Source: Chara braunii | Lineage: Eukaryota; Streptophyta; Charophyceae; Charales; Characeae | Direction: 5' to 3' | Length of the DNA stretch: 61,548 nucleotides | Assembly (NCBI GenBank): GCA_003427395.1 | Contig: BFEA01000664.1 | Span: forward strand, 242,736-304,283 | Shown here: piece by piece, positions 21,642-32,937 of the stretch | Layout of the letters: the number at the start of each line of letters is the position of its first letter | How positions within the stretch are numbered: the stretch's first letter is position 1 | Translations under genes and position numbers: made by a program | The notes under the pieces: model-generated | The model's database searches: none | What the model saw: only the letters and a program-made list of their open reading frames with translations | What the model was told of the DNA's origin: nothing

Positions 21642-22500
21642 GTGAAGGATCAGCTAGAAGAACAGGTCTTTATAGCCTATGTCAGGCCAGTTACTGAGCC
21701 TAAAGAGGAAAAACCCATGGATCCTGCTATTGCCAAGTTGCTGGAAGAGTATGTAGATTTAGCTAAGCCGCCTACGGGAGTAGTACCGCGGCCGATTCAA
21801 CACCGTATTGAGATAGAGCCTGGCAGTAGGACTCCTAAGGGAGCAGTGTATAGGATGTCCCCACGGGAGTTGGAGGAGCTGCGCAAACTGTTGGATGAGT
21901 TCCTAGAGAAGGGTTGGATTAGGCCCAGTTCGTCTCCATTTGGAGCACCTGTTCTGTTTGTCCCCAAGAAGGAAGGAGAGCTCATAATGTGTATAGACTA
22001 TAGGGGTCTCAATGCGACTACAGTGCAGAATGCAGAGCCACTGCCTCGTATAGATGATCTTTTAGATCGGGTGTAAGGGTGCAAGTATTTTTCGAAGATA
22101 GATCTGAAGTCTGGATATCATCAGGTAGAGGTCCATCCTGATGATCAATATAAGACCGCGTTCCAAACTTGATATGGGCACTACTAGTTCATAGTCATGC
22201 CCTTTGGACTAACCAACGCGCCAACGACTTTTCAGTGTTGTATGAATGACTTGTTTAGGTCGTGGTTAGATAGATTCGTAGTAGTTTACCTAGATGATAT
22301 TTTAGTGCTTAGTATGACCCTCCAGGAGCATGAGGGTCATCTGAGGTAGATCTTGGAGAAGTTGAGAGAGGCTAACTTCAGGATCAACGCAAAGACGTGC
22401 GAATGGGCAAAGACCCAAGTTCTATATCTCGACCATGTTTTAGACCGAGACTGTATTAAGTCAGAAGATAGCAAGATCCAACGATTAGAGATTGGCCTAC
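21642..22500 (+). pseudogene. Gypsy element 2: reverse transcriptase
   Basis: Ordered RT blocks: [51 protein letters not shown], then TAA at about 22074, [25 protein letters not shown], and the catalytic YLDD in VVVYLDDIL (about 22278-22304). Further in-frame stops lie in the FQT-x-YGHY region (TGA, then TAG near 22185) and in HLR-x-ILEKL (TAG). A frameshift at about 22485-22510 precedes the next domain. Confidence 0.88.
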
Positions 22501-22510
22501 ACCCCGCACG

Positions 22511-23265
22511 TTGACAGAATTGCGGTCGTTCTTAGGCCTAGCGAATTACTATCAGAAGTTTGTGCGCAACTTCTCCACCATCGCTGCACCCCTTCGCAGG
22601 TTGCTGAAGAAAGAAGCGATGAGGAAATGGGACAAGGACTGCACGTCTGCCATGAAGAAGTTGAAGCAGGCGTTGATAGAGTACCCAGTCCTTAAGGTAG
22701 CCGATTCGTCCTTACCTTTCGTCGTCACTACAAATGCGAGCTAGTATGGAATAGGCGCTGTGTTACAGCAAGACGACGACAATGGATATAGACCCGTAGA
22801 GTTCATGTCTGCTAGGATGCCTTCAAAGAAGGTCGCGACATCCACCTATGAGAGGGAACTCTACGCTCTCAGGCAAGCATTAGTACACTGGAAACACTAC
22901 TTGCTTGGGAGGCACTTCAAAGTCTATTTAGACCACGAGACATTAAGGTGGTTGAAGACTCAAGCCAAGATGACACCGAAGTTGACTAGGTGGGCCGCAG
23001 AGCTAGACCAATATGATTGTGAGCTCAAGCCAGTAAAAGGGAAGTATAATGTAGTTGCGGATGCTCTAAGTAGGAGAGCTGACTACTTTGGAGCAATAGT
23101 CAATTACCTGGATATAGGGAGAGACCTGCAACAGAAAGTTAGAGAGGCGTATGCGCAGGACCCTATTCATAGCAACCTCCTCAAGAGACTTAAGGAGGCC
23201 CCATAGACCGAGCCAGATTACCGCACTACAGAGGGGTTGCCATTCGAGAAGACTACAGTATCGAG
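22511..23265 (+). pseudogene. Gypsy element 2: RT thumb, RNase H and start of integrase (truncated)
   Basis: Begins TELRSFLGLANYYQKF, continues with the RNase H blocks VVTTNAS, YGIGAVLQQDDDNG, YERELYALRQALVHWKHYLLG and DALSRRADYF, then the integrase linker to about 23265, where similarity stops before the HHCC zinc finger. One in-frame TAG at 22742-22744 falls at the Gln of the NAS-Q-YG motif, and another at 23204-23206. The integrase core, chromodomain and 3' LTR of this element are absent, so it was truncated by deletion or insertion. Confidence 0.85.
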
Positions 23266-23799
23266 TTGACCCCTGCGTGTTTGAACCCGTGACCTGCATT
23301 TTGTTAGTTGTTGTTTGTCTGTCATAGGACTGTGCAGATGTAGGGATTCGATCTGTAGGTCTGTCGAGTAGGGTTCACAACTCTGTAGAGGTCGTAGCTA
23401 TAGGTCTACTGAAAGGTCAAGGTCGTAGCTGCTACAGCCCTGGAAGGTCAAGGTCGTAGCTTCTACAGTACCCGAAAGGCCAAGTCCACAGACTTTCGGA
23501 AGGTCCTGGAAGTGGCCTTTTGGAATGGGCTCACGTCTAGGCAGAGGCAAGTGGGCAAGTGGTGGAGCCAACCTCAATACGTTGGCAGTGCGACAACAGT
23601 GAGTCTGCGGTGCAAACCCATGCAGTCAGCAGTACCGGTCCAGTCAGTCCCAGTCCAGTCCAACAAGTACCATGAGGGACTGTGTGCACCATGGGCCGAT
23701 GGAAAAGGGCAGAGACAGCTAGTTACAGAAGTATAAATTGAGAGGCAGAGCCCAACCGTTCATGGATTCCTACTTAAGCCACGTGGAAGTGCTGCCATA
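23266..23799. other. Unassigned interval after the element 2 truncation
   Basis: Contains three imperfect copies of GGTCAAGGTCGTAGCT-type sequence (23385-23500) and a CCAGTCCAGTCC motif cluster near 23640-23670 that resembles the short LTR at 47934. It may be LTR remnant. No gene. Confidence 0.4.
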
Positions 23800-24480
23800 G
23801 CGACTTGTGCGAGGTGGTCTGCAGTGAGCCCGAGGACGAAGAGGGCGAGAAGGAGCTTAGCCATAGCAATAGGGGTAGCAGCGGCCATAGCCGCCATACC
23901 TATTAGAAGGGAGTAGCATGTGTGTGTGTGTGCGTGTACAGCGTGACGCGTGTGGGATATCCAAGGTGATCCGGTGTGTGAACAACAACGTCGTGTGAGT
24001 GACGAATAGAGATTTGTATAGGCGCTGATGCGCCATAGCCATCTGAACTGAGATTGTATCTGAACTGTGTTCGTGGTTACCATATCTCTGAGTTTTGAGT
24101 GGGTGCTTGTTGCCAGTTTGCTGGGCAACCTGTTTGCATGCATGTGAGGTGTGAATGAAAGCGAGTCTGATTGCAGGGAAGTCCCCGTGACTACCAGCAG
24201 CCTGCAGGGCGGGCCAGTTCTATATAGTGCTGGCCCGTCCGGGAGGCTGGTCTTGCCAATGCCGAAATGTGCCAGACCCTGGCATTGAAGTTCAAACAAA
24301 GGTTGTCATGAAACAGGCTCAAAAATGGCCTGTGCTAAACCTTGGTCTGGTGCCTGAGTTTCAGGGCTAAACTCTATGAGGGCCTGAAAATGGCCCTCGT
24401 TTTCAGGCTTTTCGCCTGAAACGACACAGGGCCTGGAGGGCCCTTGTTTTCCGGCTGGTCGGCCCCTGAAGGCCCGTTGT
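23800..24480 (-). mobile_element. Degenerate family-A LTR, inverted
   Basis: Reverse-complement similarity to the LTR at 17327 over the U3/TATA part. Shared are the paired GGGCCCT/AGGGCC hairpin blocks, CATTGGCAAGAGCAGCC-like sequence and the TATA-like CTATATAG near 24211-24218. The promoter-distal half (23800-24100) has diverged, with a TG/CG dinucleotide-rich patch near 23918-23936. Ends were not determined. Confidence 0.6.
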
Positions 24481-25660
24481 CGGGCGGCCGCAGATCAGTC
24501 GGCCACCCGAAATAAGGGCTTTAGGAATCTATATCCGCCTACTATTTCAAATTTTCACTCTTCGTTTGTCTGACAGGTGATGGAAAAAACGGGGTGTCCG
24601 GGTCGACCCCTATTTTTCGCTCCTCCACTCACTGACGCGACCCTACTAATGTAAAATTTATTCTGGTATTTTATCCTGATTTTGACACCCCTTGTGAGGG
24701 TCTACTTTGCCTTAACTTTTGTTTCCTCTGACCCTTGGCCGCGGGCGCGCCCGCGACGTTCCTCGTAAAGGATTTTGTGTGGCCAACTCGAGGCCGGAAA
24801 TCTATGTATTTTCACGACAATATTAAAAATCGAAAATAAATTAAGGAATGATGAAAAGGGATCTAGTCTTCTCGATTTTGGCTCATCTCTCGTTTTTGTG
24901 TCTAATTATGTTTCACTTTGACTTTACCCCGATCCAGGCTGTTTTATTTATCCCCTTAGACCCCTTATTTTTGTGTGAGTGAGAACCCTGCATTGCTGCA
25001 CGTGTGAGCTGGTCCGGTCATGTGTGCGGGATGACTATTTTGGGGCGTACAGTCCAACGTTAGTGCGAGGGGACCGACTTTTGGCACGACCCCTGCCCCG
25101 CCCGCCGACGCGGGGTTTAATCATGTGAATTATAGTGACCCTCATTGACTTGCTATTTCAGTCCTGCGTGACCTTCAGATGCTCCCGGTTTTCACGATGA
25201 TGGCTGCCCGGCATCGCCCAGCTATTGATGGACACTTTTGACCGATGGGCTGCATCAAGACAGCGATTCGGTATTGTGGATTTACTCATGGACACATTTG
25301 GTCGGACCCCCTTTTATTTGGACGCTTGTTAGGCTAGGATATACTTACCACCAAGGTTTGGATTGCTCGACATTGTCAGGCGTTGAGGAATGTTCGTGTT
25401 GTACCCAACAGACCCATTCTACGGAGTGGCCGCATAGGAGGCACAAGTGCTGCCGTCAAAGGCCAATTTTATCAGGCCAGCCACGACCAGTTTTGGGACC
25501 ACGGTCCCGGGCGCTCTCAGTTTCAGAGGTCCATGCCCAGTTTTAGGACCATGACCACGGTTGCTCTCGGTATTAGAGGTCTACGTCCAGTTTCGGGACT
25601 CTCGGGACGTCACATCAAAGAGGGTTGTGGCCATAGGCCATTTCAGGATTCCACGTTCAC
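24481..25660. other. Unassigned interval with a ~50-bp repeat at its end
   Basis: No recognised gene. A GC palindrome GGCCGCGGGCGCGCCCGCG lies near 24738-24756. Between about 25488 and 25610 two and a half diverged ~50-bp units contain CCAGTTTTGGGACC or CCAGTTTTAGGACC. An open frame of 93 codons through the repeat (25383 on) is repetitive and not assigned. Confidence 0.45.
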
Positions 25661-27984
25661 TTAAGCTGGCAAGGTAGCAAAGGAAGGGGGGAATACAGAC
25701 GGAGGCAACCGAGGGGAAGTGGGTGCACCGGAGCAAGCGAGCAAAGCGAGCGTTGCGCGTTGGTACGAACAAGTGTGTGACAGTCTCACGAGCCGCTGCC
25801 CATGCGAGCTCGCGGGCAGTCGAAAATGATGACAGACGAGAGAGAGAAAGAGAGTCGTTTGAGGAACAGAGAACACACAGTGAGATGGAAAGCGCACAGA
25901 CAGAGAGAGCACAAAGGGAAAGAGAGTCGCAGAGAGGAAGCGGGGATTCAAGACGGAGGTGACTGGAGGGACCGGAACGCATGAGCAAGCAACCGCAGCG
26001 ATCGCAGCGCACGGGTCCATTGCATGCAATGCTCGTTCAAGACGCGCTCCTGCTGGCACGACAGTTATGGTGGGAGGGGTGAAGTCAACATCAACACCTC
26101 TCGTGCGTGTCCTTGAAGTTGTGAGGGGGAAAATCACACAAAGGGAAGGTTGATAGAATGTAAGTAGGTGAAGCGGCAGTGAGGAAGAAAGTACACACTA
26201 TTGGCAATAGAAGGTAAGTCTGACGCTTTATTTACCAGTTTAATGCACCTTGCTCATGAAACGTCCAGGTGCGTTCGAATCTGAGGGGGGCGCACTCGCT
26301 AACAACCTCGTATCAGATGCATGTACGGAAAACGTTCGAGAGACAGGTAGAAAGGGAAAGCGAAATAAGGGAGTGAGTGCGCATGCGAGAGTGAGGGGGA
26401 GAACAAGAGATAGAGAGCGAGGTAGTGTGACTATGACTGCACACACGAGCGCATGGATGGTTTCTTACGCCTCGATTAGTGTACCTGGCCGTCAACATTG
26501 TCAGGCTCAACTGATTTCAAAGCAACGGAATAGCAGCGTGGCAGTGGAGGATGTCTAAGAGCACACAGGGTGTGAGAGAGAGTCTACAGAGCGGGTAAGA
26601 ATTGGTATGCGAGGGCGAGGCCACGTACTTGTGTAATCTAACACGCACCTGGCCTTGGAAGCACCCAGGTGCATCCCAGATTTAAGCTATGAACACACTC
26701 GCAGGGCTACTGACGGTGGGAAACAGGCGGAAACGACGCGATGATCGGGAATGAGAGTTTACTATAAAGTCATAAGGGGTGAGAGGATCAGAAAGATAGC
26801 AAGATCAATGAAAAGAGTGACTATGTAAATTTGCGCGCGGGATAGAACGGGAACATGCATGAGTGAGGGAGCTCGGAAGTGTGAAGGAGAGCGCCAGAAG
26901 GGAAGTGCGCCTTTTACTGTGTGAATGTGAGAGAGTAAGAGAGAGAGGCTGGACTGCGCCCCTCAAACACAACACACAGTTATTGGGACTGAAAGTTGCC
27001 TCAAATAGGCTTTGATGACCATATGTTCTATGTGGGGAAAACGAAAGTGGGAAAGACATGTCCAAGCGGGATACAGACACAGATAGAGAGAAACGTGAAT
27101 GGGGGAGAGTGAAGAAGGGTGAGTGAAAGAGTATGGCCAAAAAAGTGAGCGAGTGAGCGAGACCTTGACAGTGAGAATTTTCCTCTTCTACACAGCGGGC
27201 AAGAATTTGTTGATGTACCTTCCCACCACCTTGATGAAGATTCGTTCACATTTCGTCATTTTAAAAGTAACTTGGCAGACCCGCACAGTATAAACAGTTC
27301 CATGATCTAGCTGCAGATTCATTCTAGCCTCTTCGTTGGTGAGAGAACGCATCACAAGGCACAAAAGGCTAGGAATATGGATGTGAACCCTCCCCTTTTC
27401 TAGTTGAAGATTCCTTGTCCTGCGTTGAGAAATAGGACAGATGATAGTGAGCAGAGAGTGTATCCCGTGCTGGTGTATCTAACACGTCCTGAATGAGCTT
27501 CAGGTCACCCTGCGCATATACCAGACCGTGAATAAGAGTAAAGTCCGTAGGAGGTCTATGTGCGCATGGGGGCTTGAACGCACGCCAGATCCGCTCGAAA
27601 TCAAGGTGTGATTGGGGTTATGAATATGCGCCGAATTCATGAAGTGAATTTGATATGAACCGCACCGTGACTATGAGCCGTATCCATCTGAGACTGGTGC
27701 TTGAAAAGAGAGCGTCGTGATTACTCAATTCTGCGAATCCAAACTAGGTCTGCCCTACATGTACAAAAGCGTGCCAAAAACACACCAACACTCTCACTTC
27801 TACAAGCATAGGATTCGGCGTTCAAGCCTGACAAAAAACAAGTGTGAACCATCACCTTGAGAGGGGGCCGATTGGGCATATCATGCAGAGGTCCGTAGAT
27901 GTTGACACTGCAGCGGCGCTCCAGTTCATAACAAGGAAGTGACAAGTGGGTTGCGCGTGGGCGCAACCACGCTCATCATACACC
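25661..27984. other. Purine-rich interval, no supported gene
   Basis: Scattered GAGAG-rich patches, a weak ~250-bp direct repeat (about 25698 and 25950, sharing AGACGGAGG and GAGCAAGC blocks), and weak repeats around CACCTGG...CCAGGTGC inverted pairs at about 26240 and 26640. Open frames on both strands are compositionally biased. Nothing here resembles a known family. Confidence 0.45.
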
Positions 27985-29359
27985 TGGTATGATTCTGGTT
28001 GGTCGTTGCTTGAAGGCCAACACTCACTCACATAGACTTCCAGGTATGCCCATAGATACACAGAAGGAAGGGGAGAGGATAGGAATATCATACCGCACAG
28101 GAAGAGATAACACAGCGAAAGACTTGACCATGCAATATGACAGGGTACACTGAAAGTGCAATTCACTCCACTCAATCCTCACAACCAGTCATAGAGAAAA
28201 GCCGAGAAGATCACATCAAGGAAACAATGAAATGATGATAGTCCAAACACAGTATCACACTGTTTATTAAACTCAAAGTCTCGAATTGTCAGGATAACTT
28301 CAGTACTCTCAGAAATGAGCAGCGCTTCACTCCCCAACCCTGATTAGCACCCGTAACAGCCCCAGAGTCCCCGAAACATCAAGCGCCACCCAAGTACAGC
28401 CTCCTGAGGGAAGCACCACCCTAAACCAGGCCTTTGGGGCCAAGTGCCACTCAGAGGATGAAGAAGAAGACGAGCACCACAGTCTCTGATGATGACGAAG
28501 TGTCGGAAGACTTCCACCTCGAAAGACTTCCCGGGTGGAAGTCTGCAGCAGCGCCACCAGACCCTGACAAGATGACCTCTGAGGAAGAAAGCTGCAGCTA
28601 TGGCTGCAGCGCCAACACCCTGGAACCCCACTTCGGAGGAGGGTCCAGCAGGGCACCAATCTCTCTCGCCTCCAACAGACCTCGATAACCCAGACCTGTG
28701 TGCTGGCAGAGTACAACGCAGGTCCCAGTTATGGCCTGCACTCCGAAGGTCTGGCTATGCCCGTCTCCTTCCACGCTGAGCCGTCACCACTTCCAGTTCA
28801 CACGTAGCACAGCCGCAATGTACACGGTACCAACTACCAAAAGCCCTGAACCGATGTCCCCATTCTATCTATAGACTACAACTAGCCTAGACTCGACCTA
28901 GACCGGAGTGACTGACCGACCGGTCCCGTTTCTGTTTCGGCCTCTCGGCCTTTACCGAACCCGACTATAGGCTATAGGACCGTCTATAAGAATAGGCCCT
29001 TAGGGCCTGTCTGTCCTAGGGGTAGCCCGGGCCTGCTATCCGCAGTTAGGGTAGCTGTAGGGAATCCGGTTAGTACCGGGCGTGTATTTTCCTGGATTTG
29101 CAGATATGTCCCTCACGAGTGGCCCTCACAGGTTAGGGGTAGCCCGGGCCTGCTATCCGCAGTTAGGGTAGCTGTAGGGAATCCGGTTAGTATCGGGCGT
29201 GTATTTTCCCGGATTTGGAGATATGTCCCTCACGAGTTGCCCTCACAGGTAGGTCTCTCGGTTAGCCCTCAGCCAAACAAAATTGCAAATTTGTCCTACC
29301 TATAGTACAGCCTCGACAGAGAGAGGCTACAGGCGATCAGAAAACAGCAAGTCATTGCA
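27985..29359 (-). mobile_element. 3' LTR of element 3 (1,375 bp)
   Basis: Aligned by eye with 36003-37273 over its whole length. In element orientation it starts TGCAATGAC and ends with ATCATACCA. It is longer than the other LTR mainly because of a 117-bp tandem duplication at 29018-29251. A GA-rich purine stretch (GGGGAGGGTAGG in element orientation) next to its inner edge is the likely polypurine tract. Confidence 0.85.
29018..29251. repeat. 117-bp tandem duplication inside the 3' LTR
   Basis: AGGGGTAGCCCGGGCCTGC begins at 29018 and again at 29135. Each unit runs through GGAATCCGGTTAGTA and ATATGTCCCTCACGAG. The 5' LTR at 36003-37273 has a single unit, so the duplication arose after insertion or distinguishes the two LTRs. 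Confidence 0.9.
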
Positions 29360-29392
29360 GACCTACCCTCCCCGGAGCTAGGACCTCCGAGC

Positions 29393-30864
29393 TAGGGGTG
29401 TAGGCGTGCAGAGCCCCGAAGGGATACTCCCTTCTGTGCTGCCTCATATTTGAGGATTACAGACTTGATTGTCCTTAGAAATTCCTTGCGAGTAAACCAA
29501 TGGTCCTCAGTGTGCGGCTGCTACAAAAACTTTACAAGGTACTCCTTAGCTGGACCTGTACCTGACTCATCCTCCACAGATTCGACCTCATATCCTTTGC
29601 CCGAGATAGGGGGAGCGAACTGAGGAGGCCTGTCTGGGAATGCATCATCTGGTGTAAACGGCAACAACTTAGATGCATGAGAGAGAGGGTAGGTTTGTAG
29701 ATGCAGAGGGACAGCCACGGTATAGGATGGTCCAAATGGATCAGCTCCCATTGTATTTAAGACCTGCCATGGACCCATGTATCGTGGCAGCAGCTTAGGC
29801 GATATGTCCTCCTCTCGCGACAACTCAGAACTGAGTACCCACACACAGTCACCTGTGCGAATAGTAGAAGGACGTCGGCGCTTATTAGCCTGTTGAATCA
29901 TAGCCTTTTGAGCATTCAACAAGTTAGCACGGGCGCGCTCTATGTCCACACGGTAACGTCTGCTGAACTCTGCAGTTCCAGGCGTCAACGTAGGGGTAGC
30001 CTTATCGATGAGGTTATCGAGAGGCTGTCGTGGCTTACGACCCCAGTGTAACCGGTAGGGTGTGAAGCCAGTAGAGGAGTGTACAAACGTGTTATACACA
30101 AGTTGTGCACGACTCAGATGGAGATCCTAGTCCTGCTGATCTGAACTGATCACATGACGCAGCAGCTGGAAAAGAATCTGGTTGATCACTTCAGCCTGAC
30201 CATTGGCTTCAGGATGCCGACCAGATGTCATATCCAGGCGTGAATGAAGGTAATCCCTGCAATAGGATTGCCATTCATTGTTGCAAAACGGGGGATCTAT
30301 GTAACTGACGATAGAGGTGGGTGGTCCATGATGTGTAACCCACCTGTCAACAAACGCCTCCTGAACGGCTGTTACACGAGCCTCAGCTGGTAAGGGGATG
30401 AACTCTGCATATTTGGAGAACCAATTCGCACATACGATGACCTGACGCATACCACGAGGGGTAGTCCTACCCAGGTCAATGAAATCAATAGACACTGACT
30501 GTACAGGGGCATCGGGAATAGGTAGTGGTTTGAGTAGGACAAGGGGAGGTCGACATACAACCTTGTTCCTTTGGCATAACTCTCAGGTGTGCACATAGTG
30601 CAGCATGTCACTCCTCTTCTGCTTCCTGAAGAAGCGTTGCGACAGGACTACATAAGATTTCAGGGCACCAAAGTGACCACGAGCATTGTGACACTCTGAC
30701 ATCAGGAGTGTCCTCAGCTTGCGGTCCTGGGGAATGCACAAACGCTCCTCACCTCTGCTGCATGTGTACAGCAGGCCTGAAACCAGCGTATATCCTGGTT
30801 CAGAGGCAGGATCGTCCTGGAGATTCCTCACGATAGGCCCAAAGATCTCATCCTGGGGCAGCAA
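29393..30864 (-). pseudogene. Gypsy element 3: integrase with chromodomain
   Basis: The HHCC region gives ECHNARGHFG, but the paired cysteines are damaged: YVHT-stop-ELCQ, where the family has C-x2-C. The core has Asp in VSIDFIDLG and Glu in HPEANGQAEVIN. The second catalytic Asp appears lost: the usual S-D-R-D reads SYID (about 30298-30310). A TAG separates core and C-terminus (about 30127). The C-terminal frame 29521-30099 has KLLPRYMGPWQVL (GPY type) and enters a chromodomain (KEYLVKFL) that is cut by TAG, then continues as HTEDHWFTRKEFL to about 29393. Integration would not be possible with this copy. Confidence 0.85.
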
Positions 30865-30869
30865 CTGGG

Positions 30870-31330
30870 CAATGGTCTGACGTGGCCTCTCTCCAAATGA
30901 TGAGTAAAGGAGATTACGAAAAGAGCGTCAGGTCTACGAGAAAGGGCGTCTGCTACTCGATTGTAGCAGCCCTTCTTGTGTCTCAGTTCAAAGTCAAACA
31001 TGTCAATGACTTGGATGTAGCGAGCAAGCTTGTCATTCAACTCACCCTGGGACTTCATCCACTGCAGGGCGGCGTGATCTGAAAAGTTCTTGAAGTGTCT
31101 GCCCAGGAGAAAGTGTTTCCAATGCTTGAGCGTTGAGCATAGAGCTCTTTCTCAGAGGCAGAGTCCCGCAACTTCTTGGTCTTGGTCTTCTTGCTCATGT
31201 ACTCGATAGGCTGCAGACCATTCCCAGCATCATGTTGAAGTACCGCTCCTACCCCATACTGACTAGCATCAGTAGTAAGCACAAAAGGCACGGTAGGATC
31301 AGGTAGCTTCAAGACAGGAGCATGAATCAA
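30870..31330 (-). pseudogene. Gypsy element 3: RNase H
   Basis: TTDASQYGVGAVLQHD, IEYMSKK and SEKELYA lie in the right-hand frame. A frameshift near 31125 moves the rest (HWKHFLLG-like residues, then LARYIQVIDMFDFEL and ADALSRRPDALF) into another frame at about 30880-31058. The DNA-RNA hybrid-degrading domain is therefore broken. Confidence 0.82.
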
Positions 31331-32247
31331 GACCTCCTTGAGACGTGTAAAGGCCTCCTGACATTCAGATGTCCAAAGAAAGGAAGTGTAATCCCCAAGA
31401 ATGACCGGACATCACATATGTTAGCAGGTCGCGACCAGTCCGGAACTGCAGCAACTTTCGTTGCTTCAGGAGCCAACCCCTCTCGAGAAATGACGTGACC
31501 TATATAAACTACAGAGGGAACCCCAAAAGAGGACTTCTCCCTGTTGATCTTATACTGGTTCTCAGGTAAGGCTTGGAGGACCAGAGCCAGATGCTGCGCA
31601 TGCTCCTGGACAAAACGACTGAATACCAAGATATCATCAAGGTAGACAACTACGAACTTGTCCAGGTAAGGCCTCAGTATGCGATGCATCTCTGTTTGGA
31701 AGGTGCCTGGGGCATTGCAAAGACCGTATGGCATAACCAGGTACTCATAAGTGCCATACCTGGTTTTGAAGGCTGGCGTGTGGACATCGCCTTCAGCCAT
31801 CTCAATCTGGTGATAGCCAGATTTGAGGTCGATCTTGCTAAAGATGGTACAACCCTGCACCATATCCAACAGATCATCAATGCGAGGAAGAGGCTTTGTA
31901 GACTTCCTCGTGATTTTGTTGAAACCTCCGTAGTCCATACACATTCTGAACTCACAATTCCCCTGTGGAACAAAGAGGACTGGTGCCCCAAACTCAGATG
32001 TGTTGGGCCTGATCCACCCCTTGCTGGTCAGGGTCTCTAACTGTTTCTTGAGCTCTTCAAGTTCAGCAGGAGACATCCTATAGACCCGGCCCTTGGGAGG
32101 GACCGAACCAGGCAACATCTCAATCTTATGTTTGGTCTGCCTATGGATAAGTCCGGTAGGCTCCTCCATAAGATCTGAGTAGCTGTCCACAACCTGCTGA
32201 AAGGGACAGGGAGTTGTCTCCACGTCAGTCTGTTTTATATAAGCCAC
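31327..32247 (-). pseudogene. Gypsy element 3: reverse transcriptase, longest surviving frame
   Basis: 306 codons. Blocks in order: [79 protein letters not shown], catalytic YLDD in [12 protein letters not shown], and VYIGHVIS. It ends in a frameshift after RSFLGI near 31390, with the residues that should follow being found in the next frame. The catalytic aspartates are intact, so RT is the least damaged domain here. Confidence 0.9.
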
Positions 32248-32280
32248 AAACAGACGGGCGTGGTCAGTCTGGCGTGAGAA

Positions 32281-32926
32281 TCATGAAAATCTGCGAGCAC
32301 TCATGCAATAACAACTGCTGGTCGGATGGTACTTGTCAGCGAGCATGCAGGGGCGATATACCCCATGCCGGTCAGGTAGCTCAACCCTAGGAATCCGCCA
32401 GTCGATCCTAGGATTGGTGGCACCTAGATATTGCATAGAGAAGATAAGGTCGAAGGGGACATTAGGAAACACATAGAAGTTCAGGCGGTGCCTGACTTCT
32501 CCCTGCTTGTCAAAGGACACAGGTAGGCCCTTGACAGTCCTGACTGTGGAAGAGTCGCCAATGCGAACCTCTAACGGCTGTCGCAATTTCACCAACGTCT
32601 GATCCAAGTGTAGCTTGCTGACTGCCTTGGGGGATATGAAGTTGCAAGTAGCCCCATTGTTTAAGAGCGTTTTACTCTTGGCTCCCAGGATGAAGGGTCG
32701 AAGCAGGGAGTTCAGACTTATGCTTCTTCTTCTCCTGCAAGGACAAGAAAATATCAGCAATACATCGAGCATCATCCTCCTCCCACGTCTCATCCAACTC
32801 AGAGTCTTCAAAAGTGAAAGACCCTGAAGATGCAACTCCTGCAATAGAAGAACCAGCGAGAGAATGTGAAGATTCACCTTCATTAGAAAGTGAATCAGCA
32901 CTGGTGGAAGGAGGTGCTGCTTCCAC
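32281..32926 (-). pseudogene. Gypsy element 3: Gag-Pol linker and aspartic protease
   Basis: An acidic Ser-rich linker is read in one frame (32672-32926), then the protease in another (32281-32901). The active site reads LLNNGATCNFIS instead of L-D-S/T-G-A, so both catalytic Asp and its neighbour are Asn. The second hallmark is DLIFSMQYLG in place of DLILGMDWL. The protease is inactive by sequence. Confidence 0.8.
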
Positions 32927-32937
32927 CTCTCTCTGCT

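Noticed and set aside
24738-24756. GC palindrome as a transcription terminator
   Set aside because: No bacterial gene context and no following T run; eukaryotic repeat DNA.
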